Assembly: GCA_029207755.1 (NCBI GenBank)
Contig: JARCOQ010000009.1
Span: forward strand, 36,197,806-36,261,805
DNA: 64,000 bases
DNA from: Chamaea fasciata
Taxonomy: Eukaryota; Chordata; Aves; Passeriformes; Sylviidae
Direction: 5' to 3'
How positions within the stretch are numbered: the stretch's first letter is position 1; each line of letters opens with the position of its first letter. A program made the translations under genes and the position numbers. The notes beneath the pieces were generated by a model, which searched no databases, was not told where the DNA came from, and saw only the letters and a program-made list of their open reading frames with translations. This document shows, piece by piece, positions 1 to 9,456 of this stretch.

Positions 1-2226
1 TCCTTCAGCAGATTAAAGAATTGGAGCAGCTTTGCCCGAGGAACTGGACAGGGCTGAGTTGGTCTTGGAGGTAGTGTCTGCAGGGGGGTTGAGGTGTAGG
101 CTGGTGCTGGCGTAATTCCTGGTACTGGCCTTCTTCCCACTGTAGTCCGGATCCAGTCGTAGTAGTACTGAGTGGAGCTGGAGACTGCAGGCCGTTTAGG
201 TCTAGCACAGCCTACTCCCCAGCTGGTCACACCAATTTGCCAGAAGAAGCCGGCATGCTTATCTTGGCAGACAAGAGGCCCCCCGCTGTCACCCTGGAGC
301 AGAGCAGAGAGGATTAAGGTGCCTCTGTGTGCCCCTGTCAGCAGTCGGAGTTGGTTGCTTTACTCTCTTCAGCCCCTGCCAGAAGAACTGGACTCCTGGC
401 TGAGCAAGGCCCTGCTCAAGTGCTGGAACCTGTAGAACCTCAGCACCCTTGGGAGCAGGTTGGGGGCCTGTCAGGTGAGGCTCTCTGTCTCCCCTGTGCT
501 TGGATGCTTCAGGGTTAGCATCTGGACCCCACAGAGCAAGGACCCACGGATGGGAAAGGGGGCAGAAGCTTCAGCGGCAGTGCAGAGCTGGGGCTGGGAG
601 AGCAACTGGTCAGGGAAAGCACGCGCTGGGCTGTGCTTGGGTGCTGGGATGAGGCTGCCTACACTGCTGGGGGCTGGGGGACTCGGCATGCTCCTACCTG
701 GCAGGTGCCAACGCCGCCCTGGCCAGCACACACGTGGAAGTCATAGATGTACCCATGCAGCCACTCACTGCTGTTGCAGAGCTGGTTAGGGACCACTTGC
801 ACCTTGGCCTGCTGCAGGATATCTCTACCTGAAGCTGTGAGCAGAGAAAGGAATGAGCTCCCAGCAGCTCTTTGCCCGTGTGTTGAAGTTTTTCCCTAGA
901 GGCTTGCTGGCCTCTAGAGAGGTGTTGGGAGTGCTGTGTCGCTGCTGTGTGGCATTGGGCAGCAGGCCAGGCCAGAGGCATATGTCCCACGGCCTAACTC
1001 TGCTGTCAGGAAGGCCCAGCCGTCTCTCCCTGGTGGGCCAAGCTTGCCCTCAGGGTCCAGATCCTTTATGGGAACTCACTCACATTTCACGATTCTGTCA
1101 CCCCAGCCAGCAACGTAACAGTTTTTCAGCTCCGACACTTTCACTGCAGGACCAGGCAGGCAGGCGGTCTGAATGGTGGAGCTGCACTGGACTGGCCGAT
1201 CCAGTTCCAGCAAGGCGATGTCGTTATACTCAAGGTCAGGGATGTATTTTTCATGAATAATCAGCCGCTTAATCCGGCGCACTTCCACACCAGGGCCCGA
1301 CTGGCCCAACGAGGTGGCCCCAAGAACGATGGCCCACTCGCTGATGGGACTGGAAGGCAGATGGAGAGAGGGGTGAGGGCGAGTAGAATCACGTGCTGTA
1401 ACACCCCAGCCCTTCCTGCCTTCTGCTTCCTGAGGCAGAGAGGAAAACAGCACTCCACAGAGTGAAAGTAGGCTTGAGCTATATTGAGCTGCAGGCTGCT
1501 AGGAAGCGGTGGCATGAACCCAGTCGTCTCCCTGAGCAGTCTCTCAGCTGGGCCCTGCAATGTCCTGGCACTAGGCACATGCAAGGAAATGGGATGGGAA
1601 TAGCATGCACTGGTGGTGTGGGGATATCCCTGTGCCCAGGTCCGACTTACTTTGTGATGTTGACAAAGCAGTGGGCAGCTGAGAGCAGCCACTTTGCGCT
1701 GATGAGGGTCCCTCCACAGATATGCACAGATACCGGTGGTTTCCAGACGCAGCGGATACTGGCGATCCCAGCCCAGGCCCCAGACCCTGGCATGACATCT
1801 GTGCCACCCACAACGCGTGATGAGCTGAAGGTAGTACCCATGGGCCGCAGCCCACAAGTCTGTCTGGAAGCAGAAAGTCGTTAGTGTCCCATGAGAAGGC
1901 CTGCTGCTGTGCTGAAGGTCAGCCAGCTTCCCTCCTCACAAGGCTCTGGTTGCAAAGCCAGCAGGGAGCTGCCTGGGATGTCCACATGTTTGCCCATTTC
2001 TGCTTTAGCCCCTTAGACAACTGGTGCCAGCAGCCTGGCCAGTGGTGATAAACGGAGACTCCCACCTACTTTGGGAACTGCTGTGGCCACAGGTGGCAAG
2101 CGGGCACCCACAGGGAAGCCCCTAAGCCTTTGCCCGGGCCCCCAAAGAGCCTGAGGCTACTTACCCACAGGCGCCATGTGCAGGCCCGCACAGAGCCAGT
2201 AGGATGAGGATGCACAACAAAATCAT
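1..2226 (-). CDS. ACR: Acrosin-like serine protease, copy 1 (3' end cut)
   Basis: Coding exons on the minus strand, in order: 2165-2226, 1651-1863, 1084-1349, 698-828 and 1-293. The last 33 coding bases and the stop lie outside the window. The visible part encodes the same residues as copy 2 (9457-11716), where domains and catalytic residues are described. Exon 4 has the AGC serine codon also seen in copy 3, a silent difference. No frameshift or stop is seen in any exon. Confidence 0.85.
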
Positions 2227-2339
2227 TGCCGTCACAGCTGCAAGTCAGCTGCAAGGAGAGAGAGCTTGACACCTCCAGGGCAGCTGCCAACGTAATGCCA
2301 ACAGAATTTGCTTTGCCGCAGTGCCCTCGGCCCTAGGCC

Positions 2340-2347
2340 TGATGTCA
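2340..2347 (-). promoter_or_regulatory. CRE-like half-conserved site upstream of acrosin
   Basis: TGACATCA on the minus strand, one base from the palindromic CRE (TGACGTCA), about 115 bases upstream of the acrosin ATG. CREM acts through CREs in many spermatid genes, which would fit, but a single 8-mer is weak evidence. No TATA box is seen nearby. Equivalents: 11830, 21311, 30800, 40254, 49709, 59164 (start positions). Confidence 0.25.
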
Positions 2348-2424
2348 CAGAGGGACTGGTTCCATGTTCCAGACACGGTGCTGGCCGCTGCAGGCAGGGG
2401 GGAAGGGCAATTTAGAGGCCTAAA

Positions 2425-2640
2425 ACCACAGAAAGGTCTGGATTGGAAGGTACCTTAAGGACTGACTAGTTTCAAACCCCAACCATGCACACAGAGGCCT
2501 TCCACTACACCAGGTTGCTCAGAGTCCCATCCAAGCTGGCCTCAAATGGTAAAAGGAATGGGGCATCCACAGCTTCTCTGGGAAACATGTGCCACTCTTG
2601 TGCTAATGATACAAGATTTTGCTTGACATCCAAAACTACA
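2425..2640 (-). mobile_element. CR1: Old CR1 LINE 3' fragment, unit 1
   Basis: On the + strand this reads as the reverse complement of a CR1 3' region: CCACAGAAAGGTCTGGATTGG at the outer end, then ACCAGGTTGCTCAGAGTCCC, a CATCCAAGCTGGCC block and GGGGCATCCACAGCTTCTCTG. These are hallmark strings of avian CR1. The element is truncated and diverged, lies just upstream of acrosin exon 1, and has no coding capacity. The right limit is approximate. Confidence 0.75.
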
Positions 2641-2857
2641 GAATTGGCAGTAACAACAATTCAAAGCAACACACATTCTGATTTTTAAAAAGTTTGTGAC
2701 ATTGCAGGACTACTACTGTAGCAATCCACATCACTCACTAATCTCCTTGGGGCTATATGGGCACTGCATAAGATCTTCTTCAGGCTAGCTGTGCTAGCCG
2801 TTCTGAGAGAAAGTGGCATTGTTTAGCAAGACCGCCTTTTTCCAGACCTTTTGTGAC

Positions 2858-2890
2858 TTTTTTTTTTTTCTTTTTTCTTTTTTTTTTTTT
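2858..2890. repeat. T-rich tract, length-variable between units
   Basis: Three T runs split by single C bases (12, 6 and 13 T here). Equivalents: 12348-12382 (13, 6, 14), 21829-21859 (10, 6, 13), 31318-31351, 40772-40805, 50227-50260 and 59682-59715 (12, 6, 14 each). On the minus strand it is A-rich and could be the remnant of a retroposed tail, though I see no matching body next to it. Confidence 0.9.
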
Positions 2891-3128
2891 AAATTTCAGG
2901 CCATTTAAGCGCATAATTTAGCTAAATGCATCTTCCTTAGAGGGATCCTGCCTTTGAAAATGAAAGTGTGGGAGAAGAAAGCAGTCTATCCTTATGCAGA
3001 GGTGAAAGAGGTGTTTCTCTTCCATGGCTCTGGGCAAGCCTGCACAGACCTAAGGGGAAGGGCCTAGCCCAGTGTTTACGGCTGACCTGGTACACCCCTG
3101 ATGCCCGCTTTGACTGTGAGCATGATAG

Positions 3129-3374
3129 TCACAGTAACAGGATGGAGTTTTGTCTTCTAATCCCAGGTGGGTAGAGCTCATCCTCAGGACCACGTAGGAT
3201 GACCAACACATCCTTCATGACTCGTTCTCTGAGCTGGATGAGATCTGTATGAAAGAGGCTGAAGATGCCGAGTGCAAAGAAATGGCAAGGTAAATCCCTG
3301 CTGCCGGCTGCGATGGGAGAGAAGTACCCATGCTGGCAATACCCTCGGGCTCTGCCTTCTGCTCTCTGGAACAC
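3129..3374 (-). other. Unidentified open coding-like stretch
   Basis: An 81-codon open frame on the minus strand with no ATG at its 5' end (it opens at a GTG). Its composition looks protein-like: Phe-Gln-Arg-Ala-Glu near the start, a Cys-His-Phe-Phe core, LIQLRERVMKDVLVILRG, then acidic GPEDELYPPG. A pyrimidine-rich acceptor (CATCTCCTCTTCAG) lies upstream at about 3452 but in another frame, so it may be a decayed exon. I do not recognise the family. It stays open in all units with one Gly/Asp difference: 12621-12866, 22098-22343, 31590-31835, 41044-41289, 50499-50744, 59954-60199. Confidence 0.3.
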
Positions 3375-4504
3375 TTTCTGCAGCTGCTGATGGAAGCAGC
3401 CTTCTCCTCTTGCCAGCCCAGAGCTTTAGCAATGCAATTGGAGACCTGGAGCTGAAGAGGAGATGAATGACAGTATCAAGTGAAGGATCATGCCCTATGT
3501 GGCTACTCTCTCCTTGCACAGCCTCTGAACTGAGGAGCTGCACCACAAATGAAAGGATGCTGCTGGACAATTGTGCCAACAGCATCAAAGACACTGAAGG
3601 TAACGCGGGAGCCACATCCCTCTGGGAGTGGCCGAGCTTGGTTTGTCGCATGGCCCTTCACTCCCAAATCAACCTTGCCCCGAAGATGCATCCTTTTTCA
3701 CAAGTCCCATTGGATCTTTAAATTCTGTAGTCATCATCTCTCTAGTATTGCGAAGGCTGGCTCATTAAGTCAATTCTTAAGGCATCCAAGGAAACATTTG
3801 CTTACCACACTTCAGCCTATTAGTCGGCATTTTGTACAGTCCCTAACACTTGGTGGCCTACAGCTGCTAGTCTCGTTTCCTAAGTACTGCTTAGTTATAC
3901 AAAGAATTCCATAGTCCTGCATTACCTGGGTTAGTTGGAACAGTTCAAGTTTTTGTCCTGCACCTATGGCTAAGCTTAACTAGCCAGAATAGCTAGGCAT
4001 GCTCACACGAGCGACACCCAAGGTTTTCTGCCTCTCATGCTGGAGTGGCAGTCCTCACCTTCCCTTGGAGGCTTTCTCATAGCCCTCCTAACACTGGGGT
4101 TTCTGCTCTTTGTCTTGCACTGACACCTCATCCTTTTCTTGACCCTCACCCTGCCTTAAGCCCATGTCCAGCATGAGCCTTGCCAGCCAAGGCTGTCTAC
4201 CTTGCACCGGGTCTTAGCCATTTCAGTCTTCATCAATTCCCAAGACATTCAAAAAACAGGAGAATTGTATTGATGCATTTCTCATGGAAGGAGGAGATGA
4301 CTCCAGTACAACTTATGAATAGGGGTGGAGACTCCCTAACAGAAAAACAATTTTACAACCTCTACTACTGACAGAACAGAAGTATGCATACGCAACAAAC
4401 GGTCAAATGCACAAAAACTCCCCAACTTTCCAGATTTTCTTGGTACACTTTCCTGTCTCAAACTCAGCTCTATGTTATTGCTTCATAGTTGTTCCTAAAG
4501 CATT

Positions 4505-5085
4505 TCAATAGGGTTCTGTATATTCCTCCAGGAGAGGCTGCAGCACCTGCACCATGACCTCCCCATCTGGACCGCAGAGGCACAGGGCATACAAGATGCT
4601 GTTCTCTGCTCTCACTGCCAGCCACCGCTGGGACCCATAGATTGCCTCCAGCCTCTGGCGCAGCCAGGGCAGCATAGGGTCAAGAACATGCTCTTCTTTT
4701 TGGAAAAGTTCTGCCCAGACCTTGGCAGCAGGCTACCCACAGCCTCTGCCCCTGCAGGCCCCTGCTCAGCTGGGGAAGGTGTCCCTTGCACAGGAACCGC
4801 TCCTGGGCGCTGGCAGCTGTTTCCATCCAGGAGGCCAAGAGATCTTTCTGCCTCTCTCTTGGTCTCTGGTGATTCTCCCTGGGGTGTGATGACACACTCG
4901 AGGTATTTTTGTTCCCGCAGAGAAAACCTGACAGACTCTATCAATCTTCTGCAGAGTGGGCACTCTGCTTTCTTCTCTGCCCAACGCAGCATGCAGCCCA
5001 TGCAGAACTCATGGCCACAGGGTATGGCATAAGCAACACCCTCTTGCTCATCATGACAAATGGGGCAGCTGCACTCTGTCCCCAT
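4505..5085 (-). pseudogene. TOPORS-like RING gene, copy 1, frameshifted
   Basis: The RING domain is intact and identical to copy 2, but the 11-bp segment at 4702-4712 puts the downstream part out of frame, and the frame in use stops at 4612, giving 157 residues from the ATG at 5085. The tail that is in frame in copy 2 is still present and open here in the other frame down to 4505. Read in that other frame, the 11 bases form part of Val-Trp-Ala-Glu-Leu-Phe-Gln leading straight into the tail, which suggests the segment is ancestral and that the true lesion is one missing base near 4722. The truncated product would keep the RING and may still be functional. Confidence 0.7.
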
Positions 5086-5810
5086 GGCTCTGTCTGTTCT
5101 CCGTGGCAATTCAGGGAGTCCTGAGAAGCTGCTCCCCATCACTGGCACTACCAAAGAATCTCACACACTGCAACAAAATGGAGAAACCTTGGTCTCTTCC
5201 TGTCCCAAGGAGCAGATGAAAAAATGCCCAAGCCCCTGGACAAGGATATTCTCCTGACTCCTCAAGCCCTAATGACCTTCTCACTACCACCCTGGGGAGA
5301 CTCAGCCTTCAAGGTCTTACAGGCATGCTTGACAGGCTGTGACTTTCCTGAGAGCGTGGAAAGATGGTCTCGGGCAGCTGAAATCGTGTAGGGTTGAGAC
5401 TCCTGTCTGTGAAAAACAGGTGTTGGGATTAAGTGGTTCAACAATTTGGAGGTCCTGAATTTTTAATTAAATCTCTGGAGGCTGGAGTTTTCCTTTCTTT
5501 CTATCTTTTTTAAGTTCACTCTTGAATCAGAAAATGTTATTCATTGAATGCAGTTTTTATAAGGGGGAGGTTCTCTTCCAAAGTGAACGCTGTGGGCAAA
5601 AATTTAATATGGCCTTAGCAGGCACTGCGCACGTCAGCTGGGTATGCTGGTCAAGCATCACCTCTGCAGGTGATCTCTAGGGAAGAGTAGATGCGTGGCT
5701 TTGCTCCCCGCTGATGACTCTTAGGGGCTCTAAGAACCTATGCACCCTTGATGACCAGAGCTGCATAAGATATTGCAAGACACTTAAAGAGCAGAATTGC
5801 CTTAAACACC
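5086..5810. other. RING gene 5' flank, no other gene seen
   Basis: Upstream side of the RING gene up to the CR1 end. It probably contains promoter and 5' UTR. An acceptor-like CTTCTCAG lies about 35 bases upstream of the ATG, so a 5' UTR intron is possible. Equivalents: 14567-15291, 24055-24779, 33536-34260, 42990-43715, 52445-53170, 61900-62625. Units 5-7 carry one extra G here. Confidence 0.5.
5555..5561 (-). promoter_or_regulatory. Candidate TATA box (TATAAAA) for RING gene
   Basis: TATAAAA on the minus strand, 470 bases upstream of the RING ATG. If used, it implies a 5' UTR of about 440 bases or a 5' UTR intron. Equivalent in unit 2 at 15036-15042, and conserved in the other units. Position alone is the support. 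Confidence 0.25.
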
Positions 5811-7582
5811 AATCACAGAACCACAGAATCGACTAGGTTGGAAAAAAAACCATCTGAGACCATTGAGTCAAACCTATGACTCAACACCACCTTGTCAACC
5901 AGACCACAGCACTAAAAGCCATGTGCTATCTTTGCTTAAACACCTCCAGGTGACTCCACCGCCTCCCTGGGAAGCCTATTCCAATGCCCAAAATCATCCT
6001 TTCTGTGAAGAATCTTCTTCTCAATGTCCAGTCCCAACTTCCTGTGGTACAGCTTAAGACTTTGTCGGCTTCTCTTGCTGCTTGCCTGGGAGAAGAGACT
6101 GACCCCCACTGGGCTATACCCTCCTTTCGGGGACTTATAGAGGTTGGTACGCTCACCCCTGAGCCTTCTCTTCTCCAAGCTAAGCAACCCCAGCTCCCTC
6201 AGCTGCTCCTCATAAGACACGTGTCCCAGACCATTCACTATCCTTGTTGCCCTCCTCTGGACCCATTTGAGCATCTCAACGTCCTTCCTAAACTGAGGAG
6301 CCCAGAACTGGACGCAGCACTCAAGGTGCGGCCTCACCAGTGCTGACTACGGGGGAAGAATGACCTCCCCGCTCCTGCTGGCCACACCATTCCTGATCCA
6401 GGCCAGGATGCCATTGGCCTTCTTGGCCACCAGAGCGCACCGCTGGCTCACGTTCAGCTGCTGTCTCCAGTACCCCCAGGTCCCTTTTCTGCCTGGGCAC
6501 TGTCCAGCCACACCAACCCCAGCTTGTGGTGCTGCAGGGGCTTGCTGTGATTCAAAGGCACGACCTGGCACTTGGACTTGTGAAACCTCCCATTGTTGGA
6601 TTCAGCACACCTATCCAGCCTGTCCAGGTCCCTCTGCAGAGTCCTCCTACCCTCTAACAGAGCAGTGCTTGCTCCCAGCTTGGTGTCATCTGCAAGGTGA
6701 TCCCCTTGTCCGGATCATCAGTGAAGATATTTAAACAAGACTGGTCCCAACACAGACCCCTGGGGGGCTGCACTAAGTGACTAGCCCCCATCTGGATGCA
6801 GGACCATTCACCTCCAGTCTCTGGGCCTGGCCATCCAGCCAGTTCTGAACACGGCTCCTGCCCAAGCTGTGGGCTACCAGCTTTTCCAGGAGTGCGCTAC
6901 GGGAGATGGGGTAAGAGGCTTTGCTGAAGGCCAGGTATACAACATCCACAGCCTTCCCGTCATCCACCTGGCGGGTCAGCTGGTAACAAAGGGAGATCAG
7001 GTTGGTTAAAGCACAACCTGCCCCTCCTAAATCCCTGCTGGCTGGGTCTGATCCCTCAGCTGTCCTGTAGGTGCTGCGTTATCGCACTTAAGATGATCTC
7101 TTGTTTAACCTTACTGAGTACCAAGGTCAGGCTGACAGGCCTGTAGTTTCCCATGTGCTCCTTATGGCCCTTCTTATGGATGAGCATCACGTTGGCCAGC
7201 CCAGTCGTCTTGTTACCCAGGACTGATGGTGAATGATGGAAAGCGTCTTGATGACGTCTTCTGCCATCTCCTGCACCACCCTAGGATGAATCCTGTCTGG
7301 TCTCATCGACTTGTCAGCATCTAAGTGGCTCACATGGTCACTAACTACTTTCTCCTGCATAACAGGAGAGGCTGTTCTGTTCCCTGCTCCCCATCTACGA
7401 GTTCAGGAGGCCAGTTGCCTTGAGGACAACCCGTCTTTTTGTTGAAAACTGAAGCAAAGAAGATGCTAGGGACCTCAGCCTTTTCCTCATCTTTGATAAC
7501 TATATTCCCTCCCTTATGCAATAAAGATGAGAGGTTCTTGCCCCTCCAAGATGCATTAAGATTATTGAAAGGCTTTGCCCAC
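5811..7582 (-). mobile_element. CR1: CR1 LINE fragment with decayed RT, unit 1
   Basis: A 5'-truncated non-LTR retrotransposon on the minus strand. Its 3' end is at about 5811, marked by AATCACAGAACCACAGAATC. Coding remnants run from 7582 down to 5936: a pre-RT segment (DEEKAEVPSIFFASVF), RT (VDVVYLAFSKA near 6920, where CR1 normally has Asp-Phe-Ser-Lys-Ala-Phe-Asp, so the catalytic Asp is lost), NWLDGQAQRLEVNG, and the C-terminal block (RPHLECCVQFWAPQF, VQRRATRIVNGLGH, HWNRLPREAVESP). Several frame breaks separate them, so it is inactive. The left (5') limit at 7582 abuts the LTR-like sequence. Confidence 0.85.
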
Positions 7583-8092
7583 TGTGACAAACTCTCCAAA
7601 GAAGCAACTGCTCATCGGCAGCAACTGGAGCTCCCCCTCCCTGAACATGCCTCTGTGAAACTTGGGCTGTCAGTTAACCCACCCGAGAGGAATGTGAGGT
7701 AGGATTGGATGCGCTCTCAGACTAGCGGGAGGAAAACGGATACTGGAGGAGCACTGATACTGGACAGAAAGAACCCACACTCAAAGCCAACAAAGCCACT
7801 CTGTTGAGAAGCAACTCTGAGTGGGTAACTGTAGCCAATGAGCATTGATTCCTTTGTTGGCTAAAATGCCTAAATAGCAAAAAGGTTTGAATGCCTGGGG
7901 GAAGCACACCAGCAAGAAGACCAGGGTGAAGAAAAGATGCAAGAGGATGCTTTCTGGATCCAAGTGCGGTGATAGCTTTCTACTTCAACTGTCTCACTCT
8001 TTCTCTCCCTCTGGCCCTCCTCTCTTTCCTATTTCTATCTCTCTACCTCATGCTTACTGTTAAAGAAAATCCATGCTATTGACTTCGGCACA
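7583..8092 (+). mobile_element. Candidate solo LTR, unit 1
   Basis: About 510 bases that begin TGTGACAAAC exactly where CR1 similarity ends and close with CGGCACA, so they have TG...CA ends. Inside are a TATA-like CCTAAATAG at about 7869, a long pyrimidine stretch (7985-8048) and a degenerate polyadenylation-like AAGAAA about 25 bases before the end, in the order expected of an LTR read on the + strand. No target-site duplication and no internal retroviral genes are evident, so this is a structural guess. Equivalents are listed separately. Confidence 0.35.
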
Positions 8093-8123
8093 TGCCTCTT
8101 ACCTTCAGGTAGAGGCATGTGCC
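8087..8123. repeat. Near-perfect inverted repeat (hairpin)
   Basis: Arm GGCACATGCCTCTTACCT pairs with AGGTAGAGGCATGTGCC: 17 base pairs with one bulged T and a 2-base centre. It is unchanged in all six units that reach it: 17568-17604, 27056-27092, 36537-36573, 45992-46028, 55447-55483. It overlaps the end of the LTR-like sequence by six bases. No U run follows, and terminator function is not expected in this genome. Confidence 0.85.
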
Positions 8124-9456
8124 AATAATCGGATCATAAAAGACGTGCTGGTACAACAGACTGCTGCTGTGAGGGGGTGAGATGTGCAATTGATCCTTGG
8201 CCCAGGGATTGGCACTGGAGAAGGCAGATGCAGCTCTTCCCTTCCCTGGAGTGTTTGTGCATTGGTCTTACACGCCACTCCTATGTGGAAGGGAGCAACA
8301 GAGGTTCGTCGATGTTCACGGATGGAAAAGAATGGCAAAAAGCAAAAGGGTCCAAAAAAACCTCACCGCTTTTTATTAACAAACTACACACTCAGCATGG
8401 CAATTGGTATATGTTTTGCCACTACCTTCTAATAATAAGACAGAAGACTAAAAGAAAAGAGGGAAGAAGAAGGGAAAGAGGAATCGGGTAGGAGAGGAAA
8501 GAAGATTAAAGTCCTGGGTCCAGCACCGATCCAGCCAACAGGTGTCCAGGGTCCTGAGAGAATGCCACCCGGCCTCTGTGGTGGTACATTTTTCTAGGTA
8601 AGTTTTCCCCATTCTGGGATTAGGTTCCTCACTCTTTGTACAAATGAGTTGGCATGTGCAGCCTAGTATTCTAGACTTTTCTGGAAATGGGCTGGGGGGC
8701 TTTGGGTTTGTTTTCTTTTTTTTTTGTGGTCTTGATTCTCCATCTATTGGTCTTGCTTGCTCCTTGACCCCACTCCTGCACTTAAGCTGTTCTTTATGTT
8801 GTGTGGTCACTACAGACTGGAAAAGGAACTTCAGCTCCAGAATGGGGCTGGCCTACGTTCAATACAGCTCCCCTTTCCAGGCACATGCTGTTATAACTCG
8901 TTTGCTTGATGGCTGTTGGTGTTCAGGGCATAGCAGTGCATGAACTCTTTACTGCTTAGGTTTCTACATGGGCCAAAAAACCCAGTTGCCATCTGATGGG
9001 GACAAAAACCATCCTTAGGGCACAGAGCAGAATGAAGGGCTTCACATTTTTGATGACAGGGCAACATCTGCACCCTTCTTTTCTTTTCTCTTGTTTTCCT
9101 AGTGTTGTGTTTCTTGAACTTGTTTTTGCAAACTTAAGGTGCCAGATGCTACTCTTCCGCTGCAGACGTACCAATAGCTGTGGGGAAGGCATTGATCTGT
9201 ACGGAAGGGAGTGTGAAGCCAAATTCTTCCTAGATGAGTATGAAGGGATCCCTGAGTTCAGGACTGCTTGGGCAAAATCAAGCCAGCGGGATTTTAGAGA
9301 ATTTGGATGCAAATTTGTCGCAGAGCAGAAAATACAGATCTCCTTTTGAGTTTGCTTCCAATTTAATTCCGTTTAATGCAATTCAAATTAATAGAACTCA
9401 GAAGGAAAGGGTTGTGGTCTACTATAGCCTGAACTGCAGCTGGTCCATTTTGCCGT
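8124..9456. other. 1.33 kb with no recognised gene
   Basis: Between the hairpin and the acrosin stop. It holds A-rich and T-rich patches (about 8445-8500 purine-rich, about 8715-8735 T-rich) and, at the end, the acrosin 3' flank. An open + strand stretch near 9190-9349 has no recognised homology and no convincing start. Equivalents: 17605-18937, 27093-28426, 36574-37880, 46029-47335, 55484-56790. Confidence 0.5.
9372..9377 (-). promoter_or_regulatory. Candidate acrosin poly(A) signal (ATTAAA)
   Basis: ATTAAA on the minus strand, 80 bases past the stop of copy 2. No AATAAA is nearer. Equivalent sites: 18853-18858, 28342-28347 (also 80 bases past the stop), and 37822-37827, 47277-47282, 56732-56737 (54 bases past the stop because of the 26-bp deletion). 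Confidence 0.4.

Larger units (their letters stand above)
2641..4504. other. 1.86 kb with no recognised gene
   Basis: Between the CR1 fragment and the RING gene. It holds the T-rich tract and the unidentified open stretch at 3129-3374. A + strand segment near 3513-3598 has a good acceptor (CTCTCCTTGCACAG) and a donor (GAAGGTAACG), so it could be a small exon, but I recognise no protein. Equivalents: 12131-13996, 21612-23473, 31101-32965, 40555-42419, 50010-51874, 59465-61329. Confidence 0.5.

Noticed and set aside
853..1260. Long + strand open frames opposite the acrosin gene (such as 135 and 140 codons)
   Set aside because: They are antisense shadows of GC-rich exons and introns, with no domain and no splice logic.
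1261..1857. A 198-codon open frame on the minus strand covering acrosin exons 2 and 3 and the intron between
   Set aside because: It is the wrong frame over well-supported exons; the real frame gives the His and Asp of the triad and correct splice phases.
3184..3651. A 155-codon open frame on the minus strand in the region between the two genes
   Set aside because: No recognised domain, Ser/Leu-rich and low in charge; it overlaps the more protein-like stretch at 3129-3374 in another frame.
5936..6337. A 133-codon open frame resembling reverse transcriptase C-terminus as a host gene
   Set aside because: It is CR1 ORF2 sequence inside a truncated element, not a gene.
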